Below are positions 37,893 to 47,095 of a stretch of DNA of 64,000 nucleotides, piece by piece. The stretch covers positions 62,001 through 126,000 of the forward strand of contig CAMWQW010000002.1 in the NCBI GenBank assembly GCA_947176505.1. The letters are read 5' to 3'. A model generated the notes under the pieces. The model saw only the letters and a list, made by a program, of their open reading frames with translations, made no database searches and had not been told where the DNA came from. Every line of letters begins with the position of its first letter. Positions within the stretch are counted from its first letter, which is position 1. This DNA comes from an uncultured Lachnospiraceae bacterium. GTDB taxonomy: Bacteria > Bacillota > Clostridia > Lachnospirales > Lachnospiraceae. The translations under genes were made by a program, and so were the position numbers.

Positions 37893-39695
37893 TTAATAAT
37901 CAATCTCCCATTCGTGTTCGCCACCCCAATCGCCGATTGCATTCGTAGTGGTCCCTTCCGCCGTCGTGATTTCGGTATCAAATCTGTAATTCATCTGTGG
38001 CTCGTACTTATTTCCAATCTTTACATTACTATATAGATACTGCACCTTGTACATCGTGTGCTCGCCCGATGCAGCATCCGCCACAGGTTCATAAGAGATT
38101 GCACTTCTCTGCACACCATCGTCCTCCTGTTTGGTGCCCCATACCGAAATGATACCCTGCTTATTATTATACTCATCACTGCTCAAGAAAGAAAACCTCA
38201 CCTGACCATTCTCATTATGCAGTACAATCTGCTCTCTGTTAACTGGAATATAGGTAGTACCTTCCCAATAGCCTGAATTTTCGTTAATAAAACTATCCCT
38301 GATCTGCTGATAGGACTCCTGTGCAATCAAATCCCTCGCATATGCATAATTACCATTCTCAAATTCCGCAAATGCAGTCTCGAAATAATCCGTCACCTCT
38401 TTAGCTCGCAAGAGGCACGCCAGTGTCTCCGTAATCTTTTCATTACCTACAGCCGTATTGATATCAGTAAGTAAGGTCATATACTGCGTCATATGAGGCA
38501 TGCTGATTCTGACATACGGCATGTCTATCAGTGCATACTGCGTTAAGATATTTTTTATCGCTTCGGAAGGGTTTGACTGATACACCGCTAAAAGCCTGCG
38601 CAGCAGTTGCTCGTACTCTGCATAACTGCATGTATCCTGCGCGATATCCTCGTCATAGAAAATCTCACATGTCATGTTATCCTCTGTCGTTTGGAAGAGA
38701 CGTTCATAGCATGTGCCCATAAGATTCAACGCATCTTCATGGTCAGCCTTTTGTTCTAACACCTGAATACACTTGTCTACCGTCGCCAGAGTACAGTTTT
38801 TATTATTTATTTCACCCACTGCCTCGTTATATACGACGATACAGTAGTAATCAAGAAGACTGCTGTCTTGTGTCTGCTCCCATCCCGTATATACGATTTG
38901 TTTCGCTTCTTGTGTCTGTTCCTGCGCCAGATAATTGGATGCCAGACCACGGTATGCCCTCACGGAACCGGTGTCAATCTCCAACGCTTTTTCATATGCC
39001 CCCTGCGCCTCGGCATATTCCGCACGTGCCGCACATTTATCTCCTTTGTCAAGGCTTCTCGACAACTGCATGGAAGGAGTGCAAAATATTACAATGACAA
39101 TAACTGCTGCCACAATGACCACTGAAGAGACCGCCATCATGATTTTCTGTCTTCTGACTCTCCTCAAGCGCTCCGCTTTTCTTCTGGCACGCTCTTCGTC
39201 CCGCTTTTTCATGCGGCTCTCAAAATCTTCTCCGCCTTCGCTCTTTGAATTTACCGCAGCATCCTTTTTCTTGGTTTCCGCCGGCATCTTCTTGACCGTC
39301 TTTTTCTTACCGCCGGACGTCTTCTTTCTCACCGTAGACTTGTCTTTGCTAACCGCTTTCTTTCTCGCTGCATTTTTATCTCCACCCACTGCTTTCTTTT
39401 TCACCGCAGGTTTATCTTCGCCCACCGCTTTCTTCTTCGCCGCAGGTTTATCTTCACTCACCGCTTTCTTCTTCGCCGCAGGTTTATCTTCACTCACCGC
39501 TTTCTTCTTCGCCGCAGGTTTATCTTCGCTCACTTCTTTCTTTTTCGTTGCAGGTCTATCTCCATCCGACATTTTCTTCTTTGCTGTCGGCTCATTTTCA
39601 TTAACAGGTTTCTTCTTCGCTGTCGGCTTACTCTCTACGACAGACATTTTAACCTGCGCATCCTCCTTGGCTAAATTACCGTTATTATGCCCCAT
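37893..39695 (-). CDS. Membrane protein with Lys-rich repeat N-terminus and TPR-like extracytoplasmic domain
   Basis: About 600 residues in four parts: a short start (MGHNNGNLAKEDAQVK), a region of 12-residue repeats (about 25-115) of the form KPAAKKKAVSED, a charged helix with RMKKRDEERARRKAERLRRV, one membrane helix (about 185-205), and an outside domain with TPR-like helices (AEAQGAYEKALEIDTGSVRAYRG by pattern) and a C-terminal beta region (WEGTTYIPVNREQIVLHNENG). The repeat is like histone H1 tails, so the cytoplasmic part could bind DNA or acidic polymers. No function can be assigned. The start at 39695 has a GAGGG site. Confidence 0.75.
   Translation of the reverse strand: MGHNNGNLAKEDAQVKMSVVESKPTAKKKPVNENEPTAKKKMSDGDRPATKKKEVSEDKPAAKKKAVSEDKPAAKKKAVSEDKPAAKKKAVGEDKPAVKKKAVGGDKNAARKKAVSKDKSTVRKKTSGGKKKTVKKMPAETKKKDAAVNSKSEGGEDFESRMKKRDEERARRKAERLRRVRRQKIMMAVSSVVIVAAVIVIVIFCTPSMQLSRSLDKGDKCAARAEYAEAQGAYEKALEIDTGSVRAYRGLASNYLAQEQTQEAKQIVYTGWEQTQDSSLLDYYCIVVYNEAVGEINNKNCTLATVDKCIQVLEQKADHEDALNLMGTCYERLFQTTEDNMTCEIFYDEDIAQDTCSYAEYEQLLRRLLAVYQSNPSEAIKNILTQYALIDMPYVRISMPHMTQYMTLLTDINTAVGNEKITETLACLLRAKEVTDYFETAFAEFENGNYAYARDLIAQESYQQIRDSFINENSGYWEGTTYIPVNREQIVLHNENGQVRFSFLSSDEYNNKQGIISVWGTKQEDDGVQRSAISYEPVADAASGEHTMYKVQYLYSNVKIGNKYEPQMNYRFDTEITTAEGTTTNAIGDWGGEHEWEIDY
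39351..39566. repeat. 36-base tandem repeat in the Lys-rich coding region
   Basis: Six adjoining 36-base units. Three (39423, 39459 and 39495) are almost identical, and the flanking units are degenerate. Each encodes 12 residues of the KPAAKKKAVSED type. The near-identity points to recent expansion. Confidence 0.88.
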
Positions 39696-39745
39696 ACTAA
39701 CCCTCATTTCTGTACATCATACATCGATATCCCCACACATTCACA

Positions 39746-39775
39746 ATACTAGCATATTTGATAGGATTTTGTCTA
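39746..39775 (-). promoter_or_regulatory. Probable promoter of the Lys-rich repeat protein
   Basis: Minus-strand TAGACA and TAGTAT separated by 18 bases, about 50 bases upstream of the start. Confidence 0.45.
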
Positions 39776-39923
39776 GAAAATCATCATTCTTTATATACGA
39801 TATTTTATCGCCGTGATACAATATTAAAGTGAGCATTTCATGTTCCGTGTATTCCACCATCCGTTTGCATTATGCAATAGATATAACATGCTTTATGATA
39901 TATTTTATGTAAGGAAATCTACC

Positions 39924-40532
39924 ATGAAAGACAATACCGAGAATCACATCCGCATACAGTATCAGAGTAAACTCTACGACCTTCCCTACACGCTGATCCG
40001 CAGCAATCGCAAAAGCTGCTCCATCAGCATATCCCCCGATGCGCAGATTACGCTGCGCGTTCCTATGCGCACTACCGACAAAGAAATTCAACACCTTCTT
40101 ATCGAAAAGCGCCTCTGGATTATAACGAAATATCTGGAAACGCTAAAACATCAGCAAGAACTTCCTGTATCTGATCTGACAGATACCCAGCGTGCTGCTC
40201 TGGAGCAAAGATATGTCAACGCCGCAAAAGAATATTTTCCTAAACGCGCCGCCTACTATCAGCAATATACCGGCGGTGTCTATCATCGTATCTCTATCAG
40301 AGATCAGAAAACCCGCTGGGGAAGCTGCAGCGCCAGAGGTACGCTTTCTTTCAACTGGCGCCTAATGTTGGCGCCGCCTGCAATACTGGACTATGTCGTC
40401 GTTCATGAACTATGTCACTTAACCCATATGAATCACTCCGCCGCTTTCTGGCAGAAAGTGGAAAGCGTATATCCGGACTATCGTGCTGCCCGCAAATGGC
40501 TGAAAGACCATGGACATGAACTGGTATTATAA
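39924..40532 (+). CDS. YgjP/DUF45-type metallopeptidase
   Basis: About 202 residues. The zinc motif is VVVHELCHLTHMNHSAAFW (HExxH plus downstream His), preceded by the conserved RDQKTRWGSCSARGTLSFNW segment, the signature of the YgjP-like (DUF45) domain related to M48 and SprT peptidases. The N-terminal part is a small beta domain (YDLPYTLIRSNRKSCSISI). The substrate is unknown. The ORF is open from 39840, but AAGGAA lies 7 bases before the ATG at 39924, which is chosen as the start. It ends 9 bases from the end of the convergent helicase gene with no visible terminator between. Confidence 0.88.
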   Translation: MKDNTENHIRIQYQSKLYDLPYTLIRSNRKSCSISISPDAQITLRVPMRTTDKEIQHLLIEKRLWIITKYLETLKHQQELPVSDLTDTQRAALEQRYVNAAKEYFPKRAAYYQQYTGGVYHRISIRDQKTRWGSCSARGTLSFNWRLMLAPPAILDYVVVHELCHLTHMNHSAAFWQKVESVYPDYRAARKWLKDHGHELVL

Positions 40533-40541
40533 CTCAGAACA

Positions 40542-42164
40542 TTAATTTCCCTGTTTCTTTGTTCTGATACGAAGCGCCGCATAACGACTGTTCCGGCTTT
40601 CCGTATATGATTCCTTTTTACCTTGGTGCGGCTTATCATTTCGTCCGCGCTGTCTTCCATCATTATTTCTATGGCTTGACTTGCCCGAATCATTCCTCCG
40701 TTTCGGCTTGCCTGAATCATTTCGGTGATTCTGCCTTCCTCCGCGCTTTCCGTCTTTTTTTTCAAAAAAGAATTTATCCGATTTGATATCCTCGATTTCA
40801 TCTCCCAGCTTCATCTTCATGAACGCTGCTGCAATCTGTGTGGCACTGTACTGTCCTAACGCAATTTCGTCCAGAATATATTCTGCAGCGCGGCTGATAT
40901 CCTGCTGCTCGATTACCTTAACCGCTTCTTTCAATATCTTAGACGCCTTTCTCTGCGTAATGTCTGCAGCACTTGGAACATTTCTCTCCTTAATCTTAGT
41001 ATGACAGATACGCTCTATATCCCGTATCTTGTAAGCCTCCCTGCCCACTACCAATGTAAAGGACCGTCCCGTCTTACCGGCACGTCCTGTTCTGCCGATT
41101 CGGTGCACATAATATTCTATATCTTCCGGCACATCATAATTATAGACCGCCTCCACATCACTTACATCAATTCCTCTTGCCGCCACATCGGTTGCTATCA
41201 GAATGTTTGCTCTTCCGCTGCGGAACAGGTTCATCACCGTATCCCTTTGATGCTGGGATAAATCACCGTGTAATCCTTCCGCTTCATATCCACGGCTTTT
41301 CAAGTGTTCTGTCAACTCATCAACCATGCGCTTAGTATTACAGAAAATCAATGCGCGTTTAGGGTCATAATAATCAATCAGCCTGCAAAGCACTTCTTCT
41401 TTGTCCTGTCTGCGCACTTGATAATACGCCTGCTTGATTAACGGAATCGTCACTTCCTTCGGTGTCATCCGAATGTATGCCGCGTCTTTTTGATAAGTCT
41501 TAGTAAGGTCAAGAATAGGCTTCGGCATTGTGGCAGAAAAAAGTCCTGTCTGCCTCTCATCAGGCATCTCCTTAAGAATTGTCTCTATATCATCCCTGAA
41601 TCCCATGTTGAGCATTTCATCCGCCTCATCCAGTACAACTGTGTGTACGTTGCCCATTTTCAGCGTATGTCTGCGCATATGGTCCATCACTCTGCCCGGA
41701 GTACCCACTATAATCTGTACACCGCCTTTTAAGTTCTTAATCTGCTTGACAATATCCTGCCCGCCGTAAATCGGCAGAACTTTGATTCCCTGCATATACT
41801 TGGCAAACTTACGCAGCTCATCCGCCGCCTGCATAGCCAGTTCTCTTGTAGGGCACAAAATTACCGCCTGCAGATTCCGATTGTCCGGATCGATTTTCTG
41901 TAAAATCGGAATGCCAAACGCCGCTGTCTTTCCTGTGCCCGTCTGTGCCTGTCCGATAATATCCCGTCCCGTCATAAATAACGGAATTGCCTGCTCCTGA
42001 ATAGGAGTCATCCGGTCAAACCCCATCTCCTTCACGGCACGTAGAATTCTTTCATCAATCCTTGCATCTTCATAGTTCATACACTGTACATCTTCCGGCT
42101 GTGTTACAATCTCCTTTTCTACAAACTCATCAAATTTCCTGTTACCCTTTGTCCTGTTACTCAT
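40542..42164 (-). CDS. DEAD-box RNA helicase (CsdA/DeaD-like)
   Basis: A 540-residue helicase. Motifs in order: TPIQEQAIPLF (Q motif), AQTGTGKTAAF (I), PTRELAMQ (Ia), TPGRVMDH (Ib), VLDEADEML (II), FSATMP (III), ALIFCNTKRMVDEL (IV), ATDVAARGIDV (V) and YVHRIGRTGRAGKTG (VI). The C-terminal region includes a DbpA/CsdA-type helical part and a strongly basic Arg/Asn-rich tail of about 60 residues (KRGGRQNHRNDSGKPKRR start) for RNA binding. It probably works in ribosome assembly and mRNA decay, especially in the cold. The 207-base gap upstream (42165-42371) holds a GC-rich hairpin (about 42319-42345). Confidence 0.95.
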   Translation of the reverse strand: MSNRTKGNRKFDEFVEKEIVTQPEDVQCMNYEDARIDERILRAVKEMGFDRMTPIQEQAIPLFMTGRDIIGQAQTGTGKTAAFGIPILQKIDPDNRNLQAVILCPTRELAMQAADELRKFAKYMQGIKVLPIYGGQDIVKQIKNLKGGVQIIVGTPGRVMDHMRRHTLKMGNVHTVVLDEADEMLNMGFRDDIETILKEMPDERQTGLFSATMPKPILDLTKTYQKDAAYIRMTPKEVTIPLIKQAYYQVRRQDKEEVLCRLIDYYDPKRALIFCNTKRMVDELTEHLKSRGYEAEGLHGDLSQHQRDTVMNLFRSGRANILIATDVAARGIDVSDVEAVYNYDVPEDIEYYVHRIGRTGRAGKTGRSFTLVVGREAYKIRDIERICHTKIKERNVPSAADITQRKASKILKEAVKVIEQQDISRAAEYILDEIALGQYSATQIAAAFMKMKLGDEIEDIKSDKFFFEKKDGKRGGRQNHRNDSGKPKRRNDSGKSSHRNNDGRQRGRNDKPHQGKKESYTESRNSRYAALRIRTKKQGN

Positions 42165-42371
42165 AACTACTCCATTCTTCTTAATTTTTCTATAACTCTG
42201 TAATACAGAGAGATTTCCTTGCTTCCGTCTTTCTTATGCCGTCCCATATCTAAGACATGATAATTGCTGCCATATCCGCGCTCATCGCCCGAACATGGCA
42301 GCATTACGATACAATCAAATCCCCGCCGCAAGCAGCGGGAATCAATCTATACTGATGCAATCATTTTCATA

Positions 42372-43037
42372 CTACGCCGTATATATTCTGCGGAGCCTGC
42401 TCACCGCCCTGTCAGCAATCAGACATTCTCCATGTTCTTTAAGATACTGCATCCGCTCTTCAGAAACCGCAATCAGATTGCCGAATTCTACCGCCTGTGC
42501 ACTAATCTTATTAAACAGCTTATGCGACAGTCTGTTCTTCTCCACGACAAGATAATAGGTTTCACTTTCTTTATAGAGATGACTCTTCACGGATACCCCG
42601 GACGGAATTGATGCCGTATACTGCATCACCTGATGAAGCGTGGCAAAAACAAACATACGCCTGTTTTCATCAAACTCTTCAAGCTGCTCCTGCTTTCTTG
42701 CCTGACGTTCTTCTTCCTCCTGTCGGCTTATCTCTGCGCTGACGCCTTGCAGCGCTTCTTTCAAATGTTGCAGAATATCTCTGAACCCCGCAGGACTTTC
42801 ATTCGTAAATGTAACTGCCAGCCCTTTATCCTTAAGCGGCGTAATCTGCATGGCAATACTATCTCCACTGATTGTATAGCCTACCTCATCATGGGCGCGT
42901 TCAATGATATCTCTTAAGAATCCTTCACCTTTCTCATTGCGCTCAAAAATATCGGACAATGTCAGACCATATTCCTGCATATCCTCTTCTGAAATAATAC
43001 ACTGTACTGTTGCATCGTTGATTTTCTTATATTTCAT
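42372..43037 (-). CDS. mecA: Adaptor protein MecA
   Basis: About 221 residues. The N-terminal domain (MKYKKINDATVQCIISEEDM) and the LTLSDIFERNEKGEGFLRDIIERAHDEVGY segment match MecA; the linker is Glu/Gln-rich (SRQEEEERQARKQEQLEEF), and the C-terminal domain (VFATLHQVMQYTASIPSGVSVKSHLY, then YYLVVEK) binds ClpC. MecA hands substrates to the ClpCP protease. The upstream frame begins at 43079, but the start at 43037 matches the family and has an AGAGGA site. A promoter lies at 43079-43107. Confidence 0.88.
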   Translation of the reverse strand: MKYKKINDATVQCIISEEDMQEYGLTLSDIFERNEKGEGFLRDIIERAHDEVGYTISGDSIAMQITPLKDKGLAVTFTNESPAGFRDILQHLKEALQGVSAEISRQEEEERQARKQEQLEEFDENRRMFVFATLHQVMQYTASIPSGVSVKSHLYKESETYYLVVEKNRLSHKLFNKISAQAVEFGNLIAVSEERMQYLKEHGECLIADRAVSRLRRIYTA

Positions 43038-43078
43038 ATAGCACGTTATCCTCTGTCTTCTTCCCCTTGTCGTCCACA

Positions 43079-43107
43079 AGCCTAACTAATATGTAGAACT
43101 TTGTCAA
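43079..43107 (-). promoter_or_regulatory. Probable promoter of mecA
   Basis: TTGACA on the minus strand with a 17-base spacer to TAGGCT. The -35 is perfect and the -10 is weak. Confidence 0.45.
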
Positions 43108-43163
43108 GCCAAATTTTCTCTGTACACAAAATTTTTATGTGAGTACAATATTATTTTAACACA

Positions 43164-43200
43164 AAAATACGCAATAAGAAAGAATCTTATCGCGTATTTT
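43164..43200 (-). terminator. Terminator of the chemoreceptor gene
   Basis: Outer arms AAAATACGC / GCGTATTTT and inner arms ATAAGA / TCTTAT form an almost continuous 15-bp stem just past the chemoreceptor stop, with a T run on the minus strand. Confidence 0.9.
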
Positions 43201-43209
43201 ACAGGTTTG

Positions 43210-44937
43210 TTAGTTCAGCTTAAATTTTCCAACCTCTGCATTCAGCTGCCCGGCGATACCCATATTAGAATCAGCCTTATGCCCGATATCACCGACACTG
43301 TTTGTCAGTGCGACCGTCATCTCCGATACATTACTGATTCCCAGCGCGCTCTCCCCTACTGCTGTTTTGACGCCTTCAACCATTTCTTTAATGCTATCCA
43401 TACTGCACTTAAGTTCTTTACTTTCCGATGCAAATCTTTGCATCATCTCGCTCATGCTGCCGACATCATTCTGATAATTCTCGCTGGTTTCCAATAATTG
43501 CTCATAACCGCCCATTGCAGTCTTATTCATGAAATCGATCATCTCTTCTGACTCTGCCGCCAACCCATCAACCGCCTCTATGACCTCCGTCGTCACTTTC
43601 TGAATCTCCGTCGCCGCTCCCGCAGAATTGGTTGCCAGTTTACCAATCTCATCTGCCACTACGGCAAATCCTCTTCCTGCTTCACCGGCTCTCGCCGCTT
43701 CAATACTTGCATTTAATGCCAGAAGAGTAGTTTCCTCCGTAATATTAATAATATTTCTCGTAAGTCCTTTGATCCTCTCTACCTCTCTGGATTTCTCAAT
43801 CTTGTTCTGAACCGCCGCCGCCATATTTGCCGCCTGAGCAGCCGCACTCTGTCTGTTCTCTACCGCTTTGTTATATACATGCAAGGCATTCTGCTTAATC
43901 CGGTTAGACGAAATGCTCCCCTCCTCAGACTGATGATAAATTTCTTCAATAGAATCAAACGCCCGTCCAATCGAATCATTGACTTGATCCAAAGACGCAC
44001 TTGATTCCTCCATCGCCGCACTCATTTCTTCCATCGTCGCAGAAACGTCGGAAATATTATCTTCCGCACACGACAATTTCTCAGCCATCATGCATGAAGA
44101 GGTATTCAGTTCATTGGAATTACCTGCAATATTCAACATGATACTTCGTATATATCTCAAAAGCTCATTCACATTGTTTGCGATCAGTTCCATCTCATCA
44201 CCGGTGTTCACATCCAATGTCTGTGTCAAATCCCCTTCATTATGTACCAGTTCGTATATTTTACTATCCACGGCATGAAGACTCTTAACGATACGTCCCA
44301 CGATCAAATTGATAACAAGAAGCGCCGCTGCCAGACAAATAACCGTAATCCCCACAGTCTGTTTAAGGATTGAGTTGAGCCGTCGTATCACGCCCGAAGC
44401 GTCATAGTCGCATCCGACAACACCCACTACCTTGCCGCTGCTGTCCACTATCGGCATATATGCCGAAATCAAATCTCCGTCTTCCGTGGAATCAATATAA
44501 TCCTGAACATATGCTTCCCCATCAAAAACTCCCTGCAGTTCCTGATACGATACTTCAAAGAGATCGCCAAATGCAGCGCGGCTCTGTGAATTGTCTGTGT
44601 CTATTCCGTAATATACATTATTTCCGTCCGTATATAGTGTATATAGAAATTGAATGCCACAGTCTTGCCGGATATCCTCTAACGTCGCAAGAATCTCCTC
44701 ATACTCACTGCTCCCCTCAGCCCCGGGCGTCAAATCTTCCAGTTTCTGTGCATCAATTACTTTGGCTGAAATAACCGCTGCCATTCGCGCCTCTTCGACA
44801 CCCATCGCAACCAGACCATCCTGTGTACGTCTGTAAGAATTCACTCCCATAACGATACAAAGTGCCATAATCATCGCACTTGCCGGTAACACAATTTTGT
44901 TCCGAATACATAATCCTCTTGTCTTATTTCGTCTCAT
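43210..44937 (-). CDS. Methyl-accepting chemotaxis protein with extracytoplasmic Cache-like sensor
   Basis: A 575-residue chemoreceptor. The first helix is about 12-30, the periplasmic-type sensor about 31-185 resembles a single Cache domain ([19 protein letters not shown] and [19 protein letters not shown]), the second helix is about 192-215, then a HAMP linker and a cytoplasmic signalling domain with [29 protein letters not shown] at the tip. It controls CheA kinase in response to an outside ligand, probably a small organic acid or amino acid. It stands alone with its own terminator; a sigma-28 promoter is not convincing here. Confidence 0.93.
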   Translation of the reverse strand: MRRNKTRGLCIRNKIVLPASAMIMALCIVMGVNSYRRTQDGLVAMGVEEARMAAVISAKVIDAQKLEDLTPGAEGSSEYEEILATLEDIRQDCGIQFLYTLYTDGNNVYYGIDTDNSQSRAAFGDLFEVSYQELQGVFDGEAYVQDYIDSTEDGDLISAYMPIVDSSGKVVGVVGCDYDASGVIRRLNSILKQTVGITVICLAAALLVINLIVGRIVKSLHAVDSKIYELVHNEGDLTQTLDVNTGDEMELIANNVNELLRYIRSIMLNIAGNSNELNTSSCMMAEKLSCAEDNISDVSATMEEMSAAMEESSASLDQVNDSIGRAFDSIEEIYHQSEEGSISSNRIKQNALHVYNKAVENRQSAAAQAANMAAAVQNKIEKSREVERIKGLTRNIINITEETTLLALNASIEAARAGEAGRGFAVVADEIGKLATNSAGAATEIQKVTTEVIEAVDGLAAESEEMIDFMNKTAMGGYEQLLETSENYQNDVGSMSEMMQRFASESKELKCSMDSIKEMVEGVKTAVGESALGISNVSEMTVALTNSVGDIGHKADSNMGIAGQLNAEVGKFKLN

Positions 44938-45288
44938 ATTGCCACCCTTTTCATATAAATCGCTGTCTTATCAGTGTGAACTTATCTTAATTATATCAAC
45001 AAGTCAGTTTGTTGTGCAATATGTATTTTTTTTAGTACAATATTCATCCTTTTCCGTCATTTTTAACAAGTCATCTTATAAATTTAAAATTGTACTTGCA
45101 ATTTATATATTTTAGCAAAATTATTTGACTTTTCACTTTTCTTTTTTGATTTTATCTGTTAAAATGATGTTAAGAAATAAAGATTCCTGCCGATACTATT
45201 AATAGAACAAGAGGTTCACTATAATATTATCCAAGGAGGGATTACCGCAGTATATGCATATGAAAAGAGTTATAAAGTCGAAGCGGTT
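44938..45288. other. Gene-free AT-rich stretch between divergent genes
   Basis: About 350 bases without a convincing gene. It holds the upstream region of the chemoreceptor (minus) and, on the plus strand, a sigma-28-like promoter (45170-45196) and an AAGGAGG ribosome site (45233-45239). Confidence 0.7.
45170..45196 (+). promoter_or_regulatory. Sigma-28 (FliA/SigD)-type promoter
   Basis: TTAAGAAA, 11 bases, GCCGATAC. The -10 matches the flagellar sigma consensus GCCGATAA/T at 7 of 8 positions with correct spacing. It points to the small gene at 45289. Confidence 0.65.
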
Positions 45289-45504
45289 ATGGCGATTACC
45301 CCGTTAAAGAAGATTTCTTCCAATGACAAAAATCACCAGTCCAAACAGAACCCATCCCAAACCTTTTCGCAGACTTTCTTTTCTGAAGTTTTGGATGAGG
45401 CATGTGATCGGGAACATGAGAAACATATTCACATCCGTACCAATGGTTACACCAAGGATGCACTTCCCTATTACAATTTTATTAACATGCGCGAGTATTG
45501 CTAG
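45289..45504 (+). CDS. Small hypothetical protein behind a sigma-28-like promoter
   Basis: A 71-residue hydrophilic reading frame (MAITPLKKISSNDKNHQSKQ and later RTNGYTKDALPYYNFINM). I recognise no family. The same frame stays open upstream through ITAVYAYEKSYKVEAV to the strong ribosome site at 45233-45239, but no ATG, GTG or TTG lies at a usable distance in that frame; the ATG at 45289 has only a weak site. So the real start is unclear, and an ATT or a frameshift could be involved. A terminator at 45525 closes the transcript. Flagellar-regulon membership is an inference from the promoter. Confidence 0.5.
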   Translation: MAITPLKKISSNDKNHQSKQNPSQTFSQTFFSEVLDEACDREHEKHIHIRTNGYTKDALPYYNFINMREYC

Positions 45505-45524
45505 ATAGCTGCTCTAACAAGTTT

Positions 45525-45564
45525 AAAAGCCGAGACGGTAATCATTATACCGTCATCGGCTTTT
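45525..45564. terminator. Bidirectional terminator
   Basis: AAAAGCCGA..ACGGTA pairs with TACCGT..TCGGCTTTT, with T runs on both sides. It serves the small plus-strand gene and the chemoreceptor ending at 45572. Confidence 0.9.
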
Positions 45565-45571
45565 ATCACAT

Positions 45572-47011
45572 CTACTGAAGCTGCTTTGCCAAGCTGAATA
45601 TCTCTTCCAGCATTTCCTTGCATGCCTGCATATTCTGCACTGTCATCTCAGAAGTCTTCAGCCCTTCCACACTGGAAGCCGCTACTTCCTCGCTTGTCGC
45701 AGATAACTGTGAAATATCATCAGAGATTGCATTCGTGCTGTCTATGATGCTGGCAATAATCGTCTCACTTGCCCTCACATCATTCACCATATTCTGCACT
45801 TCTTTATCTACAGATTCAAATTTCTCTTTCGTAGCTTCAATCAGTTCGCTCTGCTTCGCAATAGACATTACCGCGCTATCTACACTCTCATTGACACTCT
45901 TCGTATCCTGAATCAGCTCGCTGATAATATTTGTGATGCTGTTGGACGCTTCCTTAGTCTGCTCTGAAAGCTGCCTGATTTCCTCCGCAACTACCGCAAA
46001 CCCTTTACCTGCTTCACCCGCTCTCGCCGCCTCGATAGAAGCATTGAGCGCAAGCAGATTCGTCTGATTAGATATGGATAAAATCACTCCAATAAAGTTC
46101 TGTACATTCTCCACCTTCTCACTCAGCCGGTTGCTGACTTCCACCGTCCCATTACTCGCATCTTCTACGTTCTGCGCCTGTTTTCTCAAACTTTCAACGA
46201 CTTCCGCGCCCTGAGTTATCATATCATTTGTTCTATCGGAGGATGCAATCAGATTCCGTATACTCTCCCCTACCGCGTCCGTATTACTGCGGATATCCAT
46301 ACACATATCCGCCTGTCTTTGTATGGATTGTGCCGTTGCATCAGTACTTTCCGCTATATTCGACATGGCAAAATTGCTTGTGTCCACATTATTCTGTAAA
46401 TCATTCAGTTTACCCATTGCGCCGTCAAAGTTCTCAATAATGCTTCCTGCCACCTGCAGCATTTTCTGTTGGCTGGCTTCCTGACTAGCGGCAGCCTCCG
46501 CCACGGTATTCACATTCTCTTCATTAAACAACGTTAACAGCTTGGAAACTGCACAAGAAGCATATGCCACAAGCGCAATCGTAAGCAGCGCCACAATCGA
46601 ATCTTCCAGCTGTGTTCTATCCATCAAAAATGTTCTGATTACATTGCATACGATAATCACTGCATTTCCCATAACCAGCAATTTTCTGTTATAGTATGCC
46701 ATAGCGCCGAACAATACCGGAAAAGCATACGCCGAGACCCCTGTTCCCGTTCCGAACAACACCATTACTACATAGGCAACCGTCGCACATATCATCATAC
46801 CCAGTGCGCCCTTTTTCTGGTTCTTCCACAACACGTATGATACGATTGCTCCAATGAACATCAGCACGGACATAAGCACCCTCATATAAGGCTGCGTATC
46901 ATCCTTTGATATAAGCGCCGACAACCCCATTATAATAATGAAATACCCCAAAATTACCAGCACTACCGATAGTACCGTTCTATTCGCCCGTTTGTATTGT
47001 GATTCTGTCAT
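45572..47011 (-). CDS. Methyl-accepting chemotaxis protein with multi-helix membrane domain
   Basis: A 479-residue chemoreceptor. The first 165 residues hold six hydrophobic helices with short loops ([21 protein letters not shown] as the first) and no large outside domain, so the signal is probably sensed in or near the membrane. No HAMP is apparent. The signalling domain (about 190-479) has the tip [32 protein letters not shown]. It lies 85 bases after the hybrid kinase on the same strand. Confidence 0.92.
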   Translation of the reverse strand: MTESQYKRANRTVLSVVLVILGYFIIIMGLSALISKDDTQPYMRVLMSVLMFIGAIVSYVLWKNQKKGALGMMICATVAYVVMVLFGTGTGVSAYAFPVLFGAMAYYNRKLLVMGNAVIIVCNVIRTFLMDRTQLEDSIVALLTIALVAYASCAVSKLLTLFNEENVNTVAEAAASQEASQQKMLQVAGSIIENFDGAMGKLNDLQNNVDTSNFAMSNIAESTDATAQSIQRQADMCMDIRSNTDAVGESIRNLIASSDRTNDMITQGAEVVESLRKQAQNVEDASNGTVEVSNRLSEKVENVQNFIGVILSISNQTNLLALNASIEAARAGEAGKGFAVVAEEIRQLSEQTKEASNSITNIISELIQDTKSVNESVDSAVMSIAKQSELIEATKEKFESVDKEVQNMVNDVRASETIIASIIDSTNAISDDISQLSATSEEVAASSVEGLKTSEMTVQNMQACKEMLEEIFSLAKQLQ

Positions 47012-47095
47012 TTTACATTACCTCCTTTAAGCTATCTGTATTCTATTGACATCACATTTACATATGCTCATAGCATTCTACTTTTTAATATATTT

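Noticed and set aside
38935..39816. 293-residue plus-strand frame opposite the Lys-rich protein
   Set aside because: It is a shadow of the repeat region (Phe/Ala/Thr-rich mirror of Lys/Ala codons) with no ribosome site or family resemblance.
42264..42371. Small gene in the gap between mecA and the helicase
   Set aside because: The open frame runs antisense into mecA and has no ribosome site; only a GC-rich hairpin is convincing here.
44957..44984. Possible sigma-28 promoter of the chemoreceptor gene (minus strand)
   Set aside because: The spacing is 12 instead of 11, the -10 matches only 5 of 8, and the leader would be about 13 bases, too short to hold the ribosome site.
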